Below are positions 24,406-34,387 of a stretch of 64,000 nt of DNA, in pieces. Under the pieces are notes generated by a model, which ran no database searches, was not told the DNA's origin, and worked only from the letters and a program-made list of their open reading frames with translations. Position 1 is the first letter of the stretch; each line of letters starts with the position of its first letter. The position numbers and the translations under genes were made by a program. The stretch lies in assembly GCA_963839815.1 (NCBI GenBank), contig CAWIWF010000003.1:1-64000 (forward strand), given 5' to 3'. Source of the stretch: JACVRM01 sp963839815 (GTDB lineage Bacteria; Actinomycetota; Thermoleophilia; Gaiellales; Gaiellaceae).

Positions 24406-27339
24406 CTATGCGCGTCGTTCGCCGCCGCCGCGCGCACCGGCCGGGACCGGGTGTTCGAGCGCCTCCGTGGCGGCGGCTTCGGCCGGGTCGATGCGGGCGA
24501 ACACGCTGATCGCGCGACGCAGGTGCGTCTCGGCGTGGCGCACCCGTCCGACCTCACGCTCGAAGGACGCGAGGCGTCGAAGTGCGGTCGCCTCGCCCCA
24601 CGACGAGCCGGCGTTGCGGTACTGCGTGACCGCCGCCGCGGCCAGCCGGAGCGCGAGCGCCGAGTGACCGAGCGCGTGGTGGGCATCGGCGAGGTTCGCC
24701 AGCGGTGCCGCAGTCGCGCCACGTTCGGCTCTGGCCTGGTAGATCACGATGCTCGACTCGAGCACGTCGATCGCGTCGGCCGGACGGCCCAGCCGGCAGT
24801 ACACGTCGCCGAGGTTGCACAGCACATTCGCCTCGATCCCGCGGGACCCGGCCGTGCGGGCGGCTCGCAGCGCTGCCCGGTACGAGCGCACCGATGCATC
24901 GTGCCGCCCCGACAGCGCCAGCATCGCGCCGCGGTTGCTGAGCGTCGCCGCCTCACCGTGCAGATCGCCCAGCGACCGGCGAAGCCGCGCGCTGGCGGCG
25001 AACTCGGTTGCAGCGACAGTCCAGTCCCCTCGCTCCGTCGCGTTGATGCCGAGCGCGTTCCGTACGTACGCGACACCCAGCCGGTCGCCGAGCTCGAGGG
25101 CGATCGCCAGGCTGTCGCGCAGGCAACCCGCGGCGTCCTCGAGCTGGTGCACCCGATCGTGCGCGATCGCGAGATCCCGCAGGACGAGTGCCTCCGCGGC
25201 TCGGTCACCGTGTCGGCGAGCGGCGGCTCGCGCCAGCCGGTCGACGGTCATCCAGGCGCCGACATCACCTGCGCCGCGGAAATGCTCCGCCAGCAGCAGA
25301 GCCAGCTCGACGGCCCGGGCCGCATCACCGGGTTCGAGCCGGCTGGACGCGTGCCGCACGGCCGCGATGAGGTTGGGGCGCTCGTCCTCGAGCCACCCAC
25401 GCGCGATCCGGTGCCGGCGTGCGACGGCACGCACTTCTGGCGCATCCTCAGGACCGGACGGCAGCTCGACCCGCAGCGCGCCGACCGCCCGGTGGGCACC
25501 GGCGAGGTACGCGCGCACCGCGCGGTCGATCGCTGCGGCGCGGACCGCCGCTGGATCACGCTCGATCGCCAGCTCGCGGGCGAGCACCCGGACCAGCTCG
25601 TGGAGCCGGTAGCGGTCCGGGTAGACCTCCTCGATGAGGTTCGCCTCCGCAAGCTCGTCGAGCACCGGTCGGACGTCGGCGCGGCTCACGTCCAGCAGCG
25701 CGGCTGCGACGGGGACGACGACGTGCGGCGCGTCGAGCAGACCGAGCCGGCGGAACAGCTGCTGTGCCCGCGGGCTCTCGATCGCCTCGATGCTCATGAG
25801 CAGGCTCGACCGAACCGCGATGTCGCCGAGCGCGAGCTCGTCCAGCCGGCGATGCTCGACGGCGAGGCGGCGGCGCAGCGTCCGGACCGTCCACTGCGGT
25901 CGAGCGGCCAGGCGCGCACCGACGATCTTGAGCGCGAGCGGGAGACCGCCCAGCCACCCGAGGACGTCGGCGAGATCGCGCGAAGCGGCGTCGATGCGCG
26001 CGGGCCCGGCGACCGACGCCAGGAGCTCAGTCGCCTCCGCGGCGGTCATCGGTCCGAGCTCGAGGTGATCAGCCTCGGCCAGCTCCGCGAGCGCGTGCCG
26101 ACTGGTCACGACAAGCGCTGACCCGCCGTCAGGAGGCGTCAGGAACCGCGCGGCGACGGCATCGGCCGCGTCGTCGAGCAGCAGCAGTACGCGGCGCCCG
26201 GCCACCCACGACCGCCAGTGCTCGGCGGCCTCGTCGACATCTCGCGGGACCAGACCGGATGGCACCCCGATCGCTCGCAGCACCCGGACGCACGCCTCGT
26301 ACGGGCTCAGCGGTTCGTCCCCGGACGCGCCACCCCGCAGATCGACGGCAACCTGCCCGTCCGGGTAGAGCTCGGCGACCTCATGCGCCGCGCGGACCGC
26401 GACCGCGCTCTTCCCGATCCCGGCGACGCCGGACACCACGCACACCCGTGGCACGTTGCGTACGCGGTCAGACCGCAGCCACCCGGCCAGCCGCTCGACC
26501 GCGTCGGTTCGGCCGGTGAACGTGGTGCTCGCGGCGGGCAGCAGCCGGATCGGCTCGGGCACCGGCCGTGCGACGACCGTGGCCGGGCTTGCACCGCGCT
26601 CGAGCGCGGCCTCGGCAGCGGCCTGCAGCGGTTCGCTCGGCTCGACGCCGAGCTCGGCGTGGAGCAACGAGCGGGCCGCGACGTACGAGTGCCACGCCTC
26701 GGCCCGATGGCCCTCTGCTGCCAGCGCGCGGATGTGCTGCTCGCGCAACTGCTCGTCCAACGGGTGCGCGGCGACCAGGCCTTCGAGCACCGGCAGCAGG
26801 TCCGCGGTGCGGCCGAGGGTGAGCTCGGTCTCGATCCACGCCGACTGGACGACCATCCGACGACTGTCGAGCGCATCGGCGTGGCGCCCGAGCCCGCCGA
26901 TCGCAGCGACGTCAGCGAGCGGAGGTCCGCGCCACACCTCGAGCGCGGCTCGGTAGGCACCGGCTGCCCGGTCGAGGTCGCCGCCCCCGGCCGCAGACAC
27001 GGCGTCAGCGGCGAGGCGCTCGAACTCGCCGAGGTCGATCTCGCCGGGGAGCAACGTCAAGACATAGCCCGGTGCCCGGGTCACGAGCCGTTCACCGAGC
27101 ACGCGGCGCAGCGCCGAGATGTGCGCCTGGACGTTCTTGCGAGCACTCGGCGGAGGGTCCTCGCCCCAGAGCCCGTCGACCAGATCGGTGGCCGGCACGA
27201 CTCGCCCGTCCGCGAGCGCGAGCAGCGCGAGCGTGGCCCGGCACAGAGGCGGTCCCCAGGCCGTGCGCCTCCCCCGGAGCCAGAGCTCGACCGGGCCGAG
27301 GACACAGACCCGGACTTCGCCGTCGCGGGGCTGCCCCAT
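24406..27339 (-). CDS. AfsR/SARP-family transcriptional regulator with NB-ARC and TPR domains
   Basis: 977 residues from the ATG at 27339. Domain order: an OmpR-type winged helix (VRVCVLGPVELWLRGRR to NVQAHISALRRVLGERLV), a bacterial transcriptional activation domain (IDLGEFERLAADAVSAAGGG), an NB-ARC ATPase with Walker A GVAGIGKSAVAVRAAHE and Walker B VLLLLDDAADAV, then TPR repeats. Such proteins bind direct repeats near promoters, often of secondary-metabolite or secreted-protein genes. It is divergent from the exported peptidase gene at 27462, its likely target. Confidence 0.85.
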   Translation of the reverse strand: MGQPRDGEVRVCVLGPVELWLRGRRTAWGPPLCRATLALLALADGRVVPATDLVDGLWGEDPPPSARKNVQAHISALRRVLGERLVTRAPGYVLTLLPGEIDLGEFERLAADAVSAAGGGDLDRAAGAYRAALEVWRGPPLADVAAIGGLGRHADALDSRRMVVQSAWIETELTLGRTADLLPVLEGLVAAHPLDEQLREQHIRALAAEGHRAEAWHSYVAARSLLHAELGVEPSEPLQAAAEAALERGASPATVVARPVPEPIRLLPAASTTFTGRTDAVERLAGWLRSDRVRNVPRVCVVSGVAGIGKSAVAVRAAHEVAELYPDGQVAVDLRGGASGDEPLSPYEACVRVLRAIGVPSGLVPRDVDEAAEHWRSWVAGRRVLLLLDDAADAVAARFLTPPDGGSALVVTSRHALAELAEADHLELGPMTAAEATELLASVAGPARIDAASRDLADVLGWLGGLPLALKIVGARLAARPQWTVRTLRRRLAVEHRRLDELALGDIAVRSSLLMSIEAIESPRAQQLFRRLGLLDAPHVVVPVAAALLDVSRADVRPVLDELAEANLIEEVYPDRYRLHELVRVLARELAIERDPAAVRAAAIDRAVRAYLAGAHRAVGALRVELPSGPEDAPEVRAVARRHRIARGWLEDERPNLIAAVRHASSRLEPGDAARAVELALLLAEHFRGAGDVGAWMTVDRLARAAARRHGDRAAEALVLRDLAIAHDRVHQLEDAAGCLRDSLAIALELGDRLGVAYVRNALGINATERGDWTVAATEFAASARLRRSLGDLHGEAATLSNRGAMLALSGRHDASVRSYRAALRAARTAGSRGIEANVLCNLGDVYCRLGRPADAIDVLESSIVIYQARAERGATAAPLANLADAHHALGHSALALRLAAAAVTQYRNAGSSWGEATALRRLASFEREVGRVRHAETHLRRAISVFARIDPAEAAATEALEHPVPAGARGGGERRA

Positions 27340-27461
27340 TTGTGCAGTGTCCCCGGGCTCGCTCGGACCGAAACCGGTGCGCATACCGCGCGCATACCGG
27401 ACACGCACCGCTCCCCCCGACGATCGCGACACGAACGCGCTACCAGCTCGGGAGGATCACG

Positions 27462-29204
27462 ATGAAGACGAACGAGATCCGGGTCCAGGCCCGGACCATC
27501 CAGCAGCGAGACGTCAACCACGCCGTTCGCGGGCGCCGATTCACGGCTGCGGTCGCGGCGGCCGGGGCACTCGCGCTCGGCGGACTCGTCGCGGGACCCG
27601 CGTCGGCGGCGAGCGACGAGATCGAGCACACGGTCAGTGCAGTCCGGAACGCCAACGGTGCGTACGACGTCCGCGTCGACGGCCGCATTGCGACAACCGT
27701 CGACGTGAGCGATCCGGCGTACGTCGTCGAGACGGCGCTCTCGACCGACGGCCACCGCGCCGCCGTGATTCCTGACCACGACGGCACGGCCGGCGCCGGG
27801 CTCGCCGTGCTTGACGTGGCCACGGGCGATCTCCGCACCGTGACTGACGCAGCGGTCAGCTCGGCAACGTTCGCCACGGACGGCCGACTGGCGTTCGCCA
27901 CGGTGGATGGCGACGACTCGACCGTGACCCTCGCGGTCGGCGACCGGACCAGCCCGGTTGCCGAGATCCCGGACTCCGACGTGCGGGTCCTGGGATGGAC
28001 CGGTGACGACAAGGGTTTGCTGGTCGCGCACCGCGCGATCGACCCGGGCAACTTCCCGCCGGAGTCGGTGTCGCGGCTCGACGTCGCGTCCGGCGAGCTC
28101 ACGCCGGTGGTCACCAGCACCGAGGGCGGTGAGGTCTACACCGCGTTCACGGTCGCCACCATCGATGGCCAGACCCTGCTCGGGGCAGTCCGCAAGGACG
28201 GCGTGTATCCCTGCGGGCACGAGGAGTCCTCGCTCGTCCTCGTCGACGAGGCCGGCGCAGTGCAGACCGAGATCGGACGCACCTCGGACACCTACCGCAG
28301 CGCGTACTGGTCCGACGACGGCACCAAGGTGGCGTACGAGCTCCAGGGCTGCGTCTCAGGTGAGCAGAAGGCGGCCGACGGAGCCGCGGCGCACGAGCGT
28401 CTGCTCGCCACCAACGGCACGTACGTGCTCGACCTCGGGACGGGTGCAGCAACGAAGGTCGTGAGCGGCGTCTCGTCGACCTACCTGCTCAGCGACCTGC
28501 GTGACGGTGCAGTCGTGCTCGGCTCCAGCCGGGCCGCCGAGAAGGTTCTCGAGCCGGGCAGTGCCACCACCGCGGATGCGCTCGATGCCGCGTCGTCGTC
28601 GTCGATGGCGCCGCAGCAGAAGGTGATCCCCAATGTCCACATCCACCAGCTCTGGGACACGGCCGACGACTTCAATGGATCATGGGCCTGCGGGCCGACG
28701 AGTGCCGTCATGGACATGGCGAGCTACCAGCTCGCGGACGAGTTCGCCCTCGACGTCAGCTCGCCGTCGCCGCACAGGTCGCCGTTCGGCGGCTACGTGA
28801 GCAAGATCTACTCCGCGTACGGCTACACGTTCGACACCAACGTGCCGGACCCGAGCGGCAATCCCGCGTACGGCGCGTGGTCCGAGGCGACCGACGGCTA
28901 CCAGGCGTACGCGTACATGATCGTCAACTACCTGGACAAGCACGTCGACTACGGGATCGGTGAGCTCGACGACGTCGACCCGGCGTGGGTGCGCAGCCAG
29001 ATCGACAACAACCTCATGGTGCTGGCGATGGGCAACTACTCCCCCGCCGGATGGGGCCACGTGGCCACGATCGTCGGCTACACCGACGACGGCCGCTTCA
29101 TCGTCAACGACCCGTACGGACCCAACACCGACGGCTCGTACGGCGGCAAGGAGCAGGTGTACACGTGGGAGTGGATGACTCCCCACTACCTGATCGCGGC
29201 ATGA
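27462..29204 (+). CDS. Secreted propeller-like protein with C-terminal C39-like cysteine peptidase domain
   Basis: 580 residues from the ATG at 27462, preceded by GGGAGG. A signal peptide (RRFTAAVAAAGALALGGLVA) is followed by about 350 residues of TolB/WD-like strands with YRSAYWSDDGTKVAYELQ and similar repeats. The last 200 residues resemble peptidase C39: Cys in NGSWACGPTSAVMDMASY, His in AGWGHVATIVGYTDDG and the acidic FIVNDPYG. Probably an exported peptidase or peptidoglycan hydrolase. Its TGA overlaps the next start (ATGA), giving a coupled pair. Confidence 0.75.
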   Translation: MKTNEIRVQARTIQQRDVNHAVRGRRFTAAVAAAGALALGGLVAGPASAASDEIEHTVSAVRNANGAYDVRVDGRIATTVDVSDPAYVVETALSTDGHRAAVIPDHDGTAGAGLAVLDVATGDLRTVTDAAVSSATFATDGRLAFATVDGDDSTVTLAVGDRTSPVAEIPDSDVRVLGWTGDDKGLLVAHRAIDPGNFPPESVSRLDVASGELTPVVTSTEGGEVYTAFTVATIDGQTLLGAVRKDGVYPCGHEESSLVLVDEAGAVQTEIGRTSDTYRSAYWSDDGTKVAYELQGCVSGEQKAADGAAAHERLLATNGTYVLDLGTGAATKVVSGVSSTYLLSDLRDGAVVLGSSRAAEKVLEPGSATTADALDAASSSSMAPQQKVIPNVHIHQLWDTADDFNGSWACGPTSAVMDMASYQLADEFALDVSSPSPHRSPFGGYVSKIYSAYGYTFDTNVPDPSGNPAYGAWSEATDGYQAYAYMIVNYLDKHVDYGIGELDDVDPAWVRSQIDNNLMVLAMGNYSPAGWGHVATIVGYTDDGRFIVNDPYGPNTDGSYGGKEQVYTWEWMTPHYLIAA

Positions 29205-29944
29205 TCACCATGGGAGGACGAGGAGCCCGTACGTGGCTGGCCGTGCCCGTGACGATCTTGCTGTCCCTCGCGGCAGCTGCCGGACCAGCCGATGCAGCAC
29301 CCGGCGGGGAGGGCGGCCAGCGAGTCCAGGTCGGCGTCGAGTGTGCCGAGGCAGCGATCAACGCCGGCTGGAAGGGCGAGGACCTGGTCATCTCGGTGGC
29401 GGTCTCGCTCGCCGAGTCCGACTGCATCCCGTGGGCGGTGCACGAGGTGGGCGAGGAGGGCGGCGATTGCGCGTGGTCGCAAGACCTCGGCGCCTGGCAG
29501 ATCAACGACTGCTGGTGGGATCCCGACCCGGAACGCTGGGACGAGGTGCAGTACAGCGCCGACTACGCGTACATGGTGTGGGAGGCGCTCGGCTGGCCCG
29601 GCTGGACGACCTACAACAACGGGATGTACCTGGACCGGATGGCCGAGGCGCAGGCAGCGATCGACGAGGCAGGCGGCGGTGGCGGTGACCCGACCGGTGT
29701 CGTGACGACCGGCGACGGCTCGGAGCTCCTGATCCGATCGGGGCCGAGCACGTCGGACGCCGTCGTCGGCGCGTTCCCCGAGGGCACGGTGGTCACGATC
29801 AGCTGCCAGACCCATGGGGAGAGCGTCTACAGCGAGGTCTGGGACTTCACCACGGACCTGTGGGACCAGGTCAGGCCTGGGGAGTACGTGACCGATGCGT
29901 ACGTCGACACGGGCAGCTTCGGTCAGGTGGCGCCGGACTGCTGA
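29201..29944 (+). CDS. Secreted lysozyme-like (transglycosylase) protein with SH3-like domain
   Basis: 247 residues from the ATG at 29201. A signal peptide (RTWLAVPVTILLSLAAAAGP) precedes a lysozyme-like domain: VISVAVSLAESDCIPWAVHE with the presumed catalytic Glu, LGAWQINDCWWDPDPERWDE and ADYAYMVWEALGWPGWTTYN. The C-terminus has SH3b features (SELLIRSGPSTSDAVVGAFP; a Cys pair, SCQTHGE and VAPDC). It would cleave cell-wall glycan outside the cell. It is translationally coupled to the C39-like gene. Confidence 0.75.
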   Translation: MITMGGRGARTWLAVPVTILLSLAAAAGPADAAPGGEGGQRVQVGVECAEAAINAGWKGEDLVISVAVSLAESDCIPWAVHEVGEEGGDCAWSQDLGAWQINDCWWDPDPERWDEVQYSADYAYMVWEALGWPGWTTYNNGMYLDRMAEAQAAIDEAGGGGGDPTGVVTTGDGSELLIRSGPSTSDAVVGAFPEGTVVTISCQTHGESVYSEVWDFTTDLWDQVRPGEYVTDAYVDTGSFGQVAPDC

Positions 29945-29976
29945 GCGTCGAAAACATCGCATATCCGGACAGGACA

Positions 29977-30014
29977 GCTGCGGGTCGCTTCCTCCCCCAG
30001 GAGCGACCCGCAGC
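29977..30014. terminator. Bidirectional hairpin terminator between convergent genes
   Basis: GCTGCGGGTCGC (29977-29988) and GCGACCCGCAGC (30003-30014) form a perfect 12-bp stem around a 14-nt loop, midway between the lysozyme-like gene and the convergent sigma-factor gene. Confidence 0.75.
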
Positions 30015-30132
30015 GGTCGAGGTCAAGGCTACGAGTTCCGCGCCGGGTAGGCACGGTAGACGCGAGTAATGTTCCGTCGCTCGTCCGGCCCGGGCCGGTC
30101 GGTAGCGATCGTGCGCTGCCGGTGACGAGCGG

Positions 30133-31224
30133 TCAGGACAGGTAGTCGCGCAGCTGGATGAAGTCCGGCGCGCGACGCAACTTGGCCAGGCTGCGAGCCT
30201 CGATCTGGCGGACTCGCTCGCGGGTGATCCCGAACACCTGCCCGACCTCCTCGAGCGTGTGCGGCCGACCGTCCGCGAGGCCGTACCGCATCCGCATCAC
30301 CGCCCGCTCACGGTCGGTCAGCACCGACATCGCCGCAGCGAGCTCGTCCGGGAGCATCGAGTGGGCGGCCGACTCCTCGAGCGAGATGGCGTCGGCGTCC
30401 TCGATCAGGTCGGCGAGCTCGCTGCCGTCCTTCTCGCCGATCGGGGTGTGGAGAGACACCGGCTCCTGGGCGATCCGGAGCATCTCGATGACCCGCTCCT
30501 CCTCCAGCCCCACCGCGTCGGCGATCTCGGCCGGCTTCGCGGCCCGGCCGAGCTGCTGGAGCAGGTCGCGTTGCGCGCGAAGGACGCGGTTCATCGCGTC
30601 GGCCACATGGATCGGTACGCGGATGGTGCGCGACTGGTCGGCCAGCGCTCGAGAGATCGCCTGCCGGATCCACCACGTCGCGTACGTCGAGAACTTGAAG
30701 CCCTTGGCGTAGTCGAACTTCTCGACGGCCCGGATCAGGCCGAGGTTGCCCTCCTGGACCAGGTCGAGCATCGGCACACCGCGCCCGACGTACCGCTTCG
30801 CGACCGAGACGACGAGCCGCAGGTTCGCCTCGATGATCTGGTCCTTGGCGCTCTCGCCGGCTCGGGCGAGCGCGGCGAGCTCCCAGCGTCCTTCGGTGTC
30901 GATCGTGCTCGGCTCCTCGAGCTTGGCCGCGGCGAACAGCCCGACCTCCACACGTCGGGCGAGATCGACCTCCTCGTCGGCGGTGAGGAGCTTCCGGCGG
31001 CCGATCTCACGCAGGTAGACCCGGACCAGGTCTGTCGTGCCGCCCGAGCTGTCGAGGTCGGGCAGCCGGTCGAGATCGTCGTCATTGCGCGGCTGGTCGG
31101 GAAGGACGAGCACCGTGGGTTCGGTGGCCTCGGCACGGTCGAGCTCCTCGAGCTCGGCGACATCGGGCTCGGCGACGTCGAAGAGCGGCGGCAGCACGAC
31201 TTCGACCACTGCTGCGTCGCTCAT
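30133..31224 (-). CDS. RNA polymerase sigma-70 family factor (RpoD/SigB-like)
   Basis: 363 residues from the ATG at 31224. Region 1.2 (TTDLVRVYLREIGRRKLLTA), region 2 (KDQIIEANLRLVVSVAKRYV; EGNLGLIRAVEKFDYAKGFK; the -10-melting FSTYATWWIRQAISRALA), region 3 and region 4 (LTDRERAVMRMRYGL; GITRERVRQIEARSLAKLRR) are all present. The N-terminal acidic region 1.1 is short, as in actinobacterial group 1-2 factors (SigB/HrdB types). It lies just downstream of dnaG in the same direction, a common gene order. Confidence 0.9.
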   Translation of the reverse strand: MSDAAVVEVVLPPLFDVAEPDVAELEELDRAEATEPTVLVLPDQPRNDDDLDRLPDLDSSGGTTDLVRVYLREIGRRKLLTADEEVDLARRVEVGLFAAAKLEEPSTIDTEGRWELAALARAGESAKDQIIEANLRLVVSVAKRYVGRGVPMLDLVQEGNLGLIRAVEKFDYAKGFKFSTYATWWIRQAISRALADQSRTIRVPIHVADAMNRVLRAQRDLLQQLGRAAKPAEIADAVGLEEERVIEMLRIAQEPVSLHTPIGEKDGSELADLIEDADAISLEESAAHSMLPDELAAAMSVLTDRERAVMRMRYGLADGRPHTLEEVGQVFGITRERVRQIEARSLAKLRRAPDFIQLRDYLS

Positions 31225-31314
31225 GTTCCCAGTGTGCCCCGATCGAGCAGTTGCCTCGACGGGTTTGTGGTGTTCGTCGGGGTGTTGTTCCGCGGATTGG
31301 GTGGGCATGCTCGG

Positions 31315-32235
31315 TCAGAGGTTGCCGATCGCCCGTTCGCGGAGCGCGATCCGCTCGCCCTCGAGCGCGACGAGCTGCCCGAACAGGCGGTTGTACTTCT
31401 CCGGCTCGTCGACCGGGTTGAGTCGCTGCAGCTGTGACTTCAGCCGGAGCACCTGGCGCGTCGTCGCGAGCTCCTCGACCCGGGCGACCCGGGCAGCCGC
31501 GTAGCGCAGCGTCGGTGGGCCGTCGGCGAGCAGCGGCTCGACGGCCAGCGCGCTCAGCAGACCTCGGGCGACCTCGTCGGTCGTGTGGGCCCGGATGTCG
31601 TTCACCCACAGGCCGCCGCGGTCGCGTCCCTCGGTGACGGCCGCGCATCCGCCGGCCGCCGCGATCGCGACGCGGATCAGCACGTGCACCGGATAGGTGA
31701 ACGCCTCGGCCGGCAGCCGGTCGAAGTCCGAGCCGGCGAGCGCAGGCTGCTGGACGGCGAGCTTGAGCGCCTCGCGTTCGTCGAGGGCCACCGGGTCGCG
31801 GAGGTCGGGCATCGCGACCGCCGTGCTCGGTCGCTCGGGCGGCGGCTGGCTCACGGTCTCCGCCGGGCGGGTGTCGTCGGGCCGGCCGTTCGCCCGCGGC
31901 TCGCCCCGATCGCCGGTTGGCCGCGTCTCGCCAGCGCGGCGGTCCGGCCGGCGGCCGGCAGCGCGCGCAGCATCGCCGACGCGCTGCATGATCATCGCCT
32001 CGTTGTTCAGTCCCAGCCACCGGTCGAGGCTCACGGCGTAGCGCTGCCTGAGCGCACGGTCCTTCATGCCGATGATGATCGGCGCCGCCGCATCCAGCGC
32101 GGCGATCTGCCTTTCGTTGGTCTCGAGGTCGTGGCGCTCGAGCACGTTGCGGATCGCGAACTCGTAGAGCGGCACGCGGCTGGCGACCAGCTCGCGCACT
32201 GCCACGTCGCCCTTCGTCGTACGGAGCTCGCACAC
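31315..32235 (-). CDS. dnaG: DNA primase DnaG, C-terminal part, cut at the contig junction
   Basis: About 306 residues matching only the C-terminal third of actinobacterial primase: AVRELVASRVPLYEFAIRNV, RQRYAVSLDRWLGLNNEAMI, then a linker and the DnaB-helicase-binding domain (REALKLAVQQPALAGSDFDR; LKSQLQRLNPVDEPEKYNRL). The zinc finger and TOPRIM catalytic core, normally about 330 residues, are absent. Just where residues such as MDPCELR should be read, the sequence changes to low-GC DNA. The GTG at 32235 is not a true start. DnaG makes the RNA primers of replication. Confidence 0.85.
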   Translation of the reverse strand: MCELRTTKGDVAVRELVASRVPLYEFAIRNVLERHDLETNERQIAALDAAAPIIIGMKDRALRQRYAVSLDRWLGLNNEAMIMQRVGDAARAAGRRPDRRAGETRPTGDRGEPRANGRPDDTRPAETVSQPPPERPSTAVAMPDLRDPVALDEREALKLAVQQPALAGSDFDRLPAEAFTYPVHVLIRVAIAAAGGCAAVTEGRDRGGLWVNDIRAHTTDEVARGLLSALAVEPLLADGPPTLRYAAARVARVEELATTRQVLRLKSQLQRLNPVDEPEKYNRLFGQLVALEGERIALRERAIGNL

Positions 32236-34387
32236 GCATACAGCTTCGGCAACACCCTATGTTTCTACATGCTTCAACCATTCATCTCTCATCCCAAGAA
32301 CAGTACGAGCCATCCTTAAAAACCGTCATCAGCTCTTCTTGAGGCTTTGCCTTTCAGGAGTGCTCCAGTCATTTGATAGGTACAGCCAACACCTTCAGTA
32401 CTAGTGCAGGTCCTACAGTTTCAGTGCAAGCATACATCCACATACTTTCATGCGCCTTAGGGTTCTGCTGCGTTCTTTTGCTTCCGTTTCTGAGTGTGCG
32501 CTCAGCATCATATGTGCTGTAGGAAATGCATTGCAGATTTCTTAGATATCTTGGAGGAGAGAGCTATTGGAGGATTGTCCCAGATAGCCATCAGAGGATA
32601 TGCAGTCTATAGAAAAGTGGCTAAAGCACCATCAGCGCATACATGGGACAAAAAGAGTCAGTTTGCGCCAAGGGAAACGAGGGGTTGGACCGCGTCTAGA
32701 GCTGCTCGAGCACAGTGAAAGGCAAAGAAACCACCCCTAATTTTGCAGGTGGGCAGGCTGCCCCCACAGGTGTTGGCAGCATTGTTTGATGCCATTAAGC
32801 ATGGCTTGCGCTGATGCTGCTCATGTCGGCAGACATATACCAGCTGGCTGGCATAACTGGATCTGAGGAGGCTGGGGAGCAGAAGATCTCTTTCACACCA
32901 GGTGCACTCCATAAAATCCCGCCTGACTGACACTATAAATTCATCAACACCCCTGCTTACTCCATAGGCCAAGTAGTCAGATTTCTGCCATTGCAGGCCA
33001 AAGGACTCCTGGGCATTCCTCCAGAGGGCTACTACGTCCCGCCAAACACAAGTGAGCCCTCGTTGCAATGCTGGCTTCTACCACCTCTCCACATGTAGCT
33101 CAGATGTGACGTCAATTCCCTGGCGCAGGTGACAAGCCTGCTGACCATTTCAAGCAATGGGCAAGGCACAGGGCTATCTGTGCAGGTAAGACCAAATAGC
33201 CCCTCCCCACCATCGGAGGTCTTGCTGAGCTCCACTAGTAGCACATGTCCTCGGGCTTGCTGAGTGCTTCCTCAATGCAGATAAATTGGGTTGATGTCCT
33301 TCGCAGGCGCAAGTGCTTTGCTAGGGGCGCACAGCATTGGCCGTTGGTGGCCAGGTCAAGAAGTTGTTGAGGACCTGGCTTAAGCGGCCTCTTTCTAAGC
33401 AACGGTACTCAAGTAAGCTAGGTGCAAGGCTTGCCAGAACTCCTGGATCTCCTTGTGAAGGAATAACGATCTGACGATTTTGCAGGAGTTGGTTGCAGGG
33501 CAGGTCCCAGGACTCCTGGGTGCTGAGCAGACTGGGCAAGTGCAGGGATTTGCTCAGGCTTATGCCAATCAAGGCAGCTACTTTCTGAAGGTAACCATCA
33601 CAGAAGATCAAGAGGACCTGAGCATTTCGTTGTGTGCCTTGTTGTTGTGTCAAGTTGAGCATCTGTGCCTCCACAGAGCCAATGCCCAATGAGTGCCACA
33701 GGATTATGCTGAAGCACACGAGCAGCTGTCACTCCTACGTGGCAGCAAGCTCGCTGTCAGCAAAGAGAGCATGCCAGCCAGCGCTGCGAGCTCGGTGTCA
33801 TCCTACTATGCCTACTGCAAGGAGCTGGCCGCAGACCCACAGGTTGCATATTTCCCCCCTTGTGCAGTCAACCTCCGTGCAAATTGTCTGCTCGAAAGTC
33901 GGTAATCATCACTTTGTGACATTGACAGGTTCAGGCAGTTGGTGCGGCTGTAAGGGTGGCTGGAGCGCTATTGTTGCGGTTGTGTCTGGCGGGGCGTCGG
34001 CGCGCCTGTTGGGAGCGTGATGTCCAAATTGTTTGCAGTCACCTTTTTGTGTACAATGAAGGAGATTGTACCTTAGTCTTTTTGCAAGCCCATGGAGGAA
34101 GCGCTTCCATCTAGCTGTATGTACGGTGTATTATTTCTTATAGTAGCTGGGGTTCACTTGTGCCCGTCTGCTATGTCTTTCAAAGAAAATTCCATTACAG
34201 AGCACCTGCACGGAACGTCATGGCATAGGCTCACTAGGTTGAATGTTGTTGGCAAGCACATCACCGTCCAGCACCATGACTGACTGCGCTGGGATGCGTC
34301 TGTGGTCAGCCCGAGCGCTTGCATGTCCTCCTTTTGGCGGTCCTGCACAATTCATCGTTCTCGACTTCAGGCTTGATGACCTTCAAT
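32236..34387. other. Eukaryote-like low-GC segment between two bacterial pieces
   Basis: GC content falls abruptly and no bacterial gene, ribosome site or codon bias is visible. Short coding-like stretches occur at about 33486-33588 (ELVAGQVPGLLGAEQTGQVQ, ending KV at AAG|GTAACC) and about 33706-33840 (DYAEAHEQLSLLRGSKLAVS), each with AG before and GT-like sites after. Other intron-like marks include GTGCAG|GTAAGA near 33183 and pyrimidine-rich TTGCAG tracts. TGTAA, the green-algal poly(A) motif, occurs near 33947. I take it as nuclear DNA of a eukaryote, perhaps a green alga; the encoded protein is not identified. Confidence 0.7.

Noticed and set aside
24040..26121. A 693-residue open frame on the plus strand
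   Set aside because: It is antisense to the SARP gene and rich in Arg, Ala, Pro and Asp without any domain; a high-GC shadow.
32494..34283. Short open frames of 60-136 residues on both strands in the low-GC segment
   Set aside because: No ribosome sites, domains or codon bias; they are better explained as exon pieces or chance frames in eukaryotic DNA.
32236..34387. Horizontal transfer of algal DNA into a bacterium
   Set aside because: Both flanks are truncated genes of apparently different bacteria, so a false join explains the data more simply.
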